NCBI GenBank assembly: GCA_900239685.1
Contig: OENT01000190.1
Span: 102,755-166,754 of the forward strand
Source: Rotaria macrura
Taxonomy: Eukaryota; Rotifera; Eurotatoria; Philodinida; Philodinidae
Direction of reading: 5' to 3'
Length of the DNA: 64,000 bases
Part shown: positions 59,004 to 64,000 of the stretch, piece after piece
Layout: the number at the start of each line of letters is the position of its first letter
Position numbering within the stretch: the first letter of the stretch is position 1
Notes under the pieces: generated by a model
Database searches by the model: none
What the model saw: only the letters and a program-made list of their open reading frames with translations
What the model was told of the DNA's origin: nothing
Translations under genes and position numbers: made by a program

Positions 59004-62000
59004 ATGATGATGAAGCAGGCCGTCTTCGACGAACCCCTTTTATCTGTAAAGAATGAAAACAATACTGATGACAAGCAAAGTATTTGGTAACTTAATCTTG
59101 TTCATATTTTTCATTTATTCCAATATTTCATCTTTTTATCTGAAAGGGCTTCCATATTACGTGATGTCAAATCATCATCAAGAAAGGCACCGACAACGAA
59201 ATCTTTGGTAGTTTTAGGTGATAACGAAAGTGGTCGCACAACATTAATTGCTCGATTACAAGGCAACGACGATCCAAAACGAGGTGCTGGTCTTGAATAT
59301 CACTACATTGATATCAAAGATGATGATCGAGATGGTATTAAAATATAAATATGAATATAATATGGTTATTAGTTTCTTGTCGTATTTTTTAATATTATGT
59401 AGATACTCCGAAGTTGGGTATATGGATTCTTGATGGCGATGTCGCATGTTCGGCTCCATTATTAAAATTTGCTATTAAACCTGAAACAGTCGAAAACTCA
59501 ATGTTGATTCTTGTTGCCAGTATGACTCAACCATGGTCACTATTAACAACATTAAAATCATGGGCAACACTCATTGAAGAACATATCGATCGGTTAAAAA
59601 TTGATCCGACTCGTTTACGTGAAATGCGCGATCAGATTCAATATGATTTTCAGCATTATATTGAGCCAAATGACTCCTCAGTTAGCTTAATATCAACAGC
59701 ATCATCAACAATCATTAAGAGTAGTTTAAATACTGGTCATATACCAAATTCAGTTTCATCGATTTCAGTGGCATCAACGACCGCATTAAATCAGACTAAT
59801 GTAGATGAACAAGTTGTTTTACCGCTTGCTGACGGTGTTTTAACGAAATCATTCGGCATTCCGGTTACAGTTGTAATAACTAAAGTAAAACTTAGATTTC
59901 CTTTGAAATTATTCGTTTCCAACCTCTGAACATTTAGTGTGATGCTATGTTATCATTAGAAAGAGATAATGACTACAAGGATGAACAGTTCGACTTTATA
60001 CAATATCATTTAAGAAAGTTTTGTCTAGAATGTAAGAATAATTTGTTTTTTTGCAATAATATTAATATAATGCTTTAGATGGTGCTGCACTATTTTATAC
60101 ATCTGTAAAAGAGAAGAAAAACATCGATAAACTATATAAATATATTGTACACAAATGCTTCGGTTATCCATTTCCATTCACTGCTTCTATTGTTGAGCGT
60201 GATGCGGTTTTTATTCCAGCTGGATGGGATAATCCAAAAAAAGTGGACATTTTATTGGAAAATCTTCAACGCATTAAATCAACAGATACCTATTCAGGCA
60301 TTTTTGTCAAGCCTGTTATCCGACGAGTATTCCATTGTTTTGATTTCGATTTTAATAAATAAAAATAAATTGTTATTAGCCATTGCAACGAGAGAATGAA
60401 ATTATTATGGCTGAAGATGATCAAGAGTTTTTATCCAGACTTCAGTTAACGCTTAATAGAGTGGCATCGCCTGGAAAGACAGTATGTATATTTGATATAA
60501 TCATGCAGTTGATTTAAATTTTTTCTTCACAGGATGACAATGCTGTACCTTCGTTCACACGAACATCCGGTGTAGGTGGTAATGTTGGCTCACAATCATC
60601 TTCCACTGGTGGGCGGACGAGAAACCAACCAGTAGGATAACATATCTAGTTGATTAATGTTCTCAAAAATGAAAAATTTCTTTTGCTAAGAACGCAACAC
60701 CTGGCAGTACAGGTGCTTCAGTGAACGAAGGAGCATTAGCTAATTTTTTCAATGGTCTTCTTACGAGAAAATCAGCGGGTCCTGTAACTCCGACTAGTGT
60801 CAATATGCCTGGTACTCAACGACAAAGTAAGTTACTTGTGACTTTTTTTCTTGATAACTGTTATTCACAGAAGTATTGAGCATCAAATTAACACTGAGAG
60901 AAAAAGAGTAAGAAAAGAGTGAAATCAGAATCTATGATATTATTCCAGTAACTCAATCTCCGACAACACCAACATCAAAACGATTGCAACAACATCCATT
61001 GACATTTACTGTTACACCACCTCTGGGTCGAACAAAAACACCTACTTCATATAAAGCATTGCCTTTGTTACTAAACGTAGAATCATTAGCTACAACGTTA
61101 TCACCCGTAGCTGAGAAGCAAAGTACCATAGAAAATGCCGTGTCTACTTCACCAACAGTTGTTCAAACACCTTTAGAAAATAGTACAATATTGAAGTATT
61201 CTGATGGCAAAGAAAATACGCAATCTAACATTACATCTGTAGAGCCATTACATTTCAATGATAGTCAGAAACAATTCAATGATGCTATACAGTCTGAAAA
61301 TAAACCGAGTACAAAAATAGATCCAAACAGCACTGAATTTTCGACAGTAGAACAAGACTCAATTGGTAATATACCAGATAAATCGAATACTGATGTTCAT
61401 TCTCCTTCTTCGCAATCATCACTCATAACGGAGGAGGTATCGACTATTGAAAAAGTTGTAATTGACGATAAAGCTCATGAACGCTTATCAACGGATTTTC
61501 TTCTTTCGCGACATATTAATCCAGATCAAGAATGCGAAATTTCACAGTCTCGTTCTCTTGAATCACCAGTGGCTGAGAATCTGGGAACTATTCAACAAAC
61601 TATAATTGAATCATCCAATACGATAATATCAGGATCTACTACTCCATCGGACGTCGATGAATTCTCAATTATTGAAGATCAGAAACCTGATGCCGTAACT
61701 GGTGAGACAAAATCATCTGATCGTGTTCTGAATGAAAATGATGAATTCTACGATCGATCATCGAAAGAAAATTTCGAAAATATTGAAAAATTGAATAATG
61801 AAGAAGATAAAGAAAAACATGTAACTTCCTCTGCACCGAAAGAAAAAGTGATTGAATGCGTTTCTCAAGACAATTTGATGAGTAATAATGAAGAACAACT
61901 AGACGACTTGAAGCATTCGCCTTCTTCCAGTCGTCGAAACAGTGCAATCGATTTTTCTCATGAAACAGAATCATCCAATCGTGTATTAGATGAACAACAA

Positions 62001-64000
62001 CAACAAAACGATGAAGAATTGCCAACGCCTGATAGAGGTACTCTCCTTTTGTCTAGTGACAATATAAATCCCGTTTACCATGAAAATGAAGTACAGAATA
62101 ATAACATGAATACTGAAAAATCTCCAGAACAATTCTCATCTTCTAACATTTCCAAATCTGAACTCTTGCTCGATCGATCAAAACCTACGTCGCCCAATGT
62201 ACTCGAACCATGTGAGTCTCGGTCACAAATAAATCAAGAGGAGAATTCTCAACAGGTATTTCATGCAACAGAACTCGATCATGGAATCATTCAAAAAGAA
62301 ATGCCAGATGAAGCTGTACCAATTATTCAATGTTTTGAATCAGATTCTATTCACAACATTCCTCCTTTAGATGAACGACAGCAAGATCAACTTATTCTAT
62401 CACATCCTAGCACGAATAATGATAAAACTTACTCCGATTCTACAACTGAAAAATCAAATGACACGATGAGTCTATCCTCAATACAGGACATAGATGAATC
62501 AAATACCACTCATGCCCAAGACTCGGTTGAATCATTTAATGCTGATTATCACTCATCAATAATAACCGATGAAATCAATCCCTTCTCAGTAACTACAATG
62601 AAAAAATCCCTACCTACAGAAATTCTTCAATCGGAACAGTTCACCATAACAGATATCAACATTCTTCCATATGATGATGTTACTGAAAAGGGCATCTCTG
62701 ACGGAGAGGATCAAAGAGATAGCTCATCATCACATACTGATGGTAAAAACCAAGAAGCTAACACATTACAATCTACTGGTATCAAGCTAACACAAGAAAA
62801 TGAACACCGACTCCTTTGTTCAACGGAAATGGATCAGAAGCGTAGTCGATCACCACCACTCACATTAGACGACACAAAACATACAACACAATCCGAATCA
62901 TATATTCATGTCAATGGAGACGAAAGTATTCAGTCATCATTGGAACAAATATACAGCAAAGAACAACGCAGTAGAACGCCAACACCTACTTTGGGACAAG
63001 GTCAATACAAACAGCGAACCGTAGAATCAGACACGAAACCAGATCAAGAAGAAATTGAAACAATAGTGGTCACTAACAAAGAACAAAAGAGCCGATCTTC
63101 ATCACCGATCGTAGCGTTAACACAAGAAAATAAAGAACTTCCTCGCTCATCCTCTCCAACAACAAACGACAGTGGCAAAGCAATCGACCCGGCATCATTG
63201 TTTACAGAACTAGATGAAGTTCAAAACCTATTCGAACTATCAACGGCTAAACCACATCACGAGCACGATAAACCTCAATCCCTAATAATTCGGACGGAAA
63301 CAGAAACCGGTCAACCAGCATCAGTTGATGTCCAAGTCAAAGAACAAACCGCTCGTTCAGGCTTACCAGTACTTCAATTAGATGACGATACCTTTCCCAA
63401 ATCATCTATAACTGCATCACAGAATGAAGAAATACATCATACTCCAGTGGGCGTTACAAAATTGCAACTTAGTCCTAGTCCTCCTGCATCACCTTTAACC
63501 GAACAAACAAAAGTATCAGGTCAACCAGCATCGTCTCTTGCGCAAGAGAAACAAAACACAAGCCACAGCTCCTCATTTGATACTGACAAAATATCAGAGC
63601 GAACTCCACCAGCGGTGACTCCAGCTCAAGAAGTGGCACACGAAAGTTTATCGCAATCGCCTCTGACTCAAGAAAATGCAGTACTAAGTCAGCTATCATC
63701 ACCTCTTGCCCAAGACCAACAAAACGCAAGCCACGGCTTTTCATTTGACTCTGACCAAATATCAGAGCGAACTCCACCAGCCGCGACTCCACCTCAAGAA
63801 TTGGTAGAAGAAAGTTTATCGCAATCGCCTCTGACTCAAGAAAACGCAGTACGAAGTCAGCCATCATCGCCTCTTCCCGAAGACCAACAAAACACAAGCC
63901 ACTGCTCTTCATTTGACACTGACCAAATATCAGAGCGAACTCCACCAGCCGCGACTCCACCTCAAGAATTGGTAGAAGAAAGTTTATCGCAATCGCCTCT
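59004..64000 (+). CDS. DYNC1LI: Cytoplasmic dynein 1 light intermediate chain with giant C-terminal extension (incomplete)
   Basis: Exons 59004-59086, 59147-59334, 59403-59884, 59938-60031, 60079-60326, 60380-60481, 60533-60631, 60691-60826 and 60949 to beyond the window. Residues 1-477 are a full light intermediate chain: SIWASILRDV, the P-loop [11 protein letters not shown] (52-60, with Arg where Lys is usual), [27 protein letters not shown]-like [55 protein letters not shown], and the adaptor-binding helix [16 protein letters not shown] (444-459). The chain links dynein to cargo adaptors. Exon 9 stays open in frame for all 3,052 bases to the window edge, adding more than 1,010 residues of Ser/Thr/Pro/Gln/Glu-rich disordered sequence. 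Vertebrate chains end about 60 residues after the helix. The stop lies outside the window. Three ATG codons stand at the start; the first is taken. Confidence 0.9.
63528..64000 (+). repeat. In-frame tandem repeat, 168 bp (56 aa) units
   Basis: Units begin at 63528, 63696 and 63864 (the last one cut by the window end). Each encodes SSPL(A/P)(Q/E)(D/E)(Q/K)QN, then S-F-D-(S/T)-D, then ISERTPPA, then ATPPQEL, then [13 protein letters not shown]. Units 2 and 3 are nearly identical; unit 1 is more diverged, and a half unit precedes it from about 63475. The period is a multiple of three, so changes in copy number keep the frame. Confidence 0.9.

Noticed and set aside
63475-63960. 161-codon open frame on the minus strand, at the right edge
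   Set aside because: It is the antisense shadow of the in-frame dynein tail repeats; its own repeats follow from theirs.
1-64000. tRNA, rRNA, CRISPR array, spliced-leader RNA gene
   Set aside because: No tRNA box pairs, rRNA core sequence, regularly spaced direct repeats or leader-RNA-like unit were recognised by eye. A covariance-model scan would be needed to exclude small RNAs.

Overview
The window looks like nuclear DNA of a small invertebrate, most likely a bdelloid rotifer. It is AT-rich. Most introns are 50-75 bp, with a few of 0.4-1.8 kb, and all use GT-AG borders. It carries a full-length cellular RNA-dependent RNA polymerase, and two genes sit 45 bp apart with a splice-acceptor-like pyrimidine tract directly before each ATG. 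RdRP genes and spliced-leader trans-splicing are established in bdelloids; the assignment itself is inference. Exon joins were built by hand by requiring GT-AG borders and phase agreement. Every multi-exon model gives a total length divisible by three, except the last gene, which runs off the window.

Layout. 613-1857 (+): a tight pair, a CMSS1-like ribosome-biogenesis protein and a NADAR-domain protein, with the look of a trans-spliced operon. 5543-5812 (+): a small secreted, dibasic-site protein resembling a peptide prohormone. 9547-10011: a perfect 2 x 232 bp inverted repeat around one N. 11374-19263 (+): an eight-exon RdRP of 1,533 aa. 22087-22858: a possible small inverted-repeat element. 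23122-24150 (+): an intronless seven-helix receptor. 26320-31445 (+): an 11-exon coiled-coil protein that I do not recognise. 33707-36110 (-): SAXO, a stabilizer of axonemal microtubules. 37378-38749 (+): a DUF7164-like type II membrane protein. 40137-41586 (-): TTC38. 43263-52019 (+): a GMAP-210/TRIP11 golgin. 52269-53523 (+): ARPC3. 54.3-58.1 kb: a gene-free, GC-richer tract built from short palindromic motifs. 59004 to the right edge (+): dynein light intermediate chain with a very long added tail.

There is no single operon-like system. Several genes serve the cytoskeleton and trafficking (axonemal SAXO, dynein LIC, Golgi tether GMAP-210, Arp2/3 subunit), while the RdRP belongs to small-RNA silencing. 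The most unusual items are the dynein LIC whose disordered C-terminal extension exceeds 1,000 residues and ends in 56-residue repeats, the motif-saturated tract beside it, the CMSS1-NADAR pair and the central palindrome.
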